A model generated the notes under the pieces. The model saw nothing but the letters and a program-made list of their open reading frames with translations. It made no database searches and was not told the origin of the DNA. 13,861 bases of DNA from Pirellulaceae bacterium. GTDB taxonomy: Bacteria > Planctomycetota > Planctomycetia > Pirellulales > Pirellulaceae. The position numbers and the translations under genes were made by a program. Location: the NCBI GenBank assembly GCA_020846515.1, contig JADLDX010000377.1:1-13861 (forward strand). Reading direction: 5' to 3'. Below, piece after piece: positions 13,773 to 13,861 of this stretch (position 1 is its first letter; each line of letters opens with the position of its first letter).

Positions 13773-13861
13773 GCCCACGGTTGCCCACCTTGCCCGATCG
13801 ACTCAGCCTGGGACGTGCTTTGGATAAAGCGTTTCCGCCAGGGATCACCGGGACAATTTAT
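13769..13861 (+). CDS. fliI: Start of a gene, probably the flagellar ATPase FliI
   Basis: Only 31 codons are present (MSPRLPTLPDRLSLGRALDK, then AFPPGITGTIY) before the window ends. No ATPase motif is included, so the call rests on position: an ATGA overlap with fliH, the usual fliH-fliI order, and an N-terminus that could lead into the beta-barrel of F1-type ATPases. A good Shine-Dalgarno (GGGAG at 13754-13758) lies inside the fliH end. Confidence 0.6.
   Translation, partial: MSPRLPTLPDRLSLGRALDKAFPPGITGTIY

Overview
The window most likely comes from a planctomycete of the Pirellulales type (Rhodopirellula/Blastopirellula relatives). The basis is moderate GC, flagellar export genes with long non-standard N-terminal extensions, a PolB-like 3'-5' exonuclease fragment of a kind I associate with this group, several genes without a clear Shine-Dalgarno, and repeat-rich spacers. 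This assignment rests on protein resemblance from memory, not on a search.

Left part (1-3686), minus strand: the 5' end of a DnaQ-fold 3'-5' exonuclease gene (1-223), a spacer with a strong hairpin, and a compact three-gene unit. In transcription order the unit is a small conserved-looking unknown (3306-3686), a class I SAM-dependent methyltransferase (2478-3296) and a SulP anion transporter with a STAS domain (516-2465). Its spacers are only 9 and 12 nt.

Right part (3896-13861), plus strand, diverging from that unit: a flagellar locus in the order fliL, fliN, fliO, fliP, fliQ, fliR, flhB, then an MFS transporter, then a divergent FliG-like gene, fliH and the first 31 codons of fliI. FliO/P/Q/R and FlhB form the membrane part of the flagellar type III export gate. 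FliH and FliI form its ATPase part, FliN and FliG belong to the switch/C-ring, and FliL is the stator-associated inner-membrane protein. fliM and fliF are not in this window.

The most unusual structure is non-coding. Two clusters of a short palindromic repeat (9311-9438 and 11041-11270) bracket the MFS gene inside the flagellar locus. I count nine copies in both orientations, in tandem units of 42-45 bp. In every copy the core reads, on one strand, as a 4-5 bp stem closed by a GNRA tetraloop (GCAA or GCGA), and the stem varies with pairing kept. A second repeat type, four tandem copies of a heptamer (GTTAACA-like and GCTAAMA-like), fills the spacer after fliN and the spacer directly before flhB. 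Other points are a FliG-like protein that seems to have lost the charged residues used for torque in E. coli FliG and carries two long disordered inserts, an FlhB with NPTE instead of NPTH at its autocleavage site, and a fliR with no ATG or GTG start. No tRNA, rRNA, CRISPR array, transposase gene or toxin/defence gene was seen.
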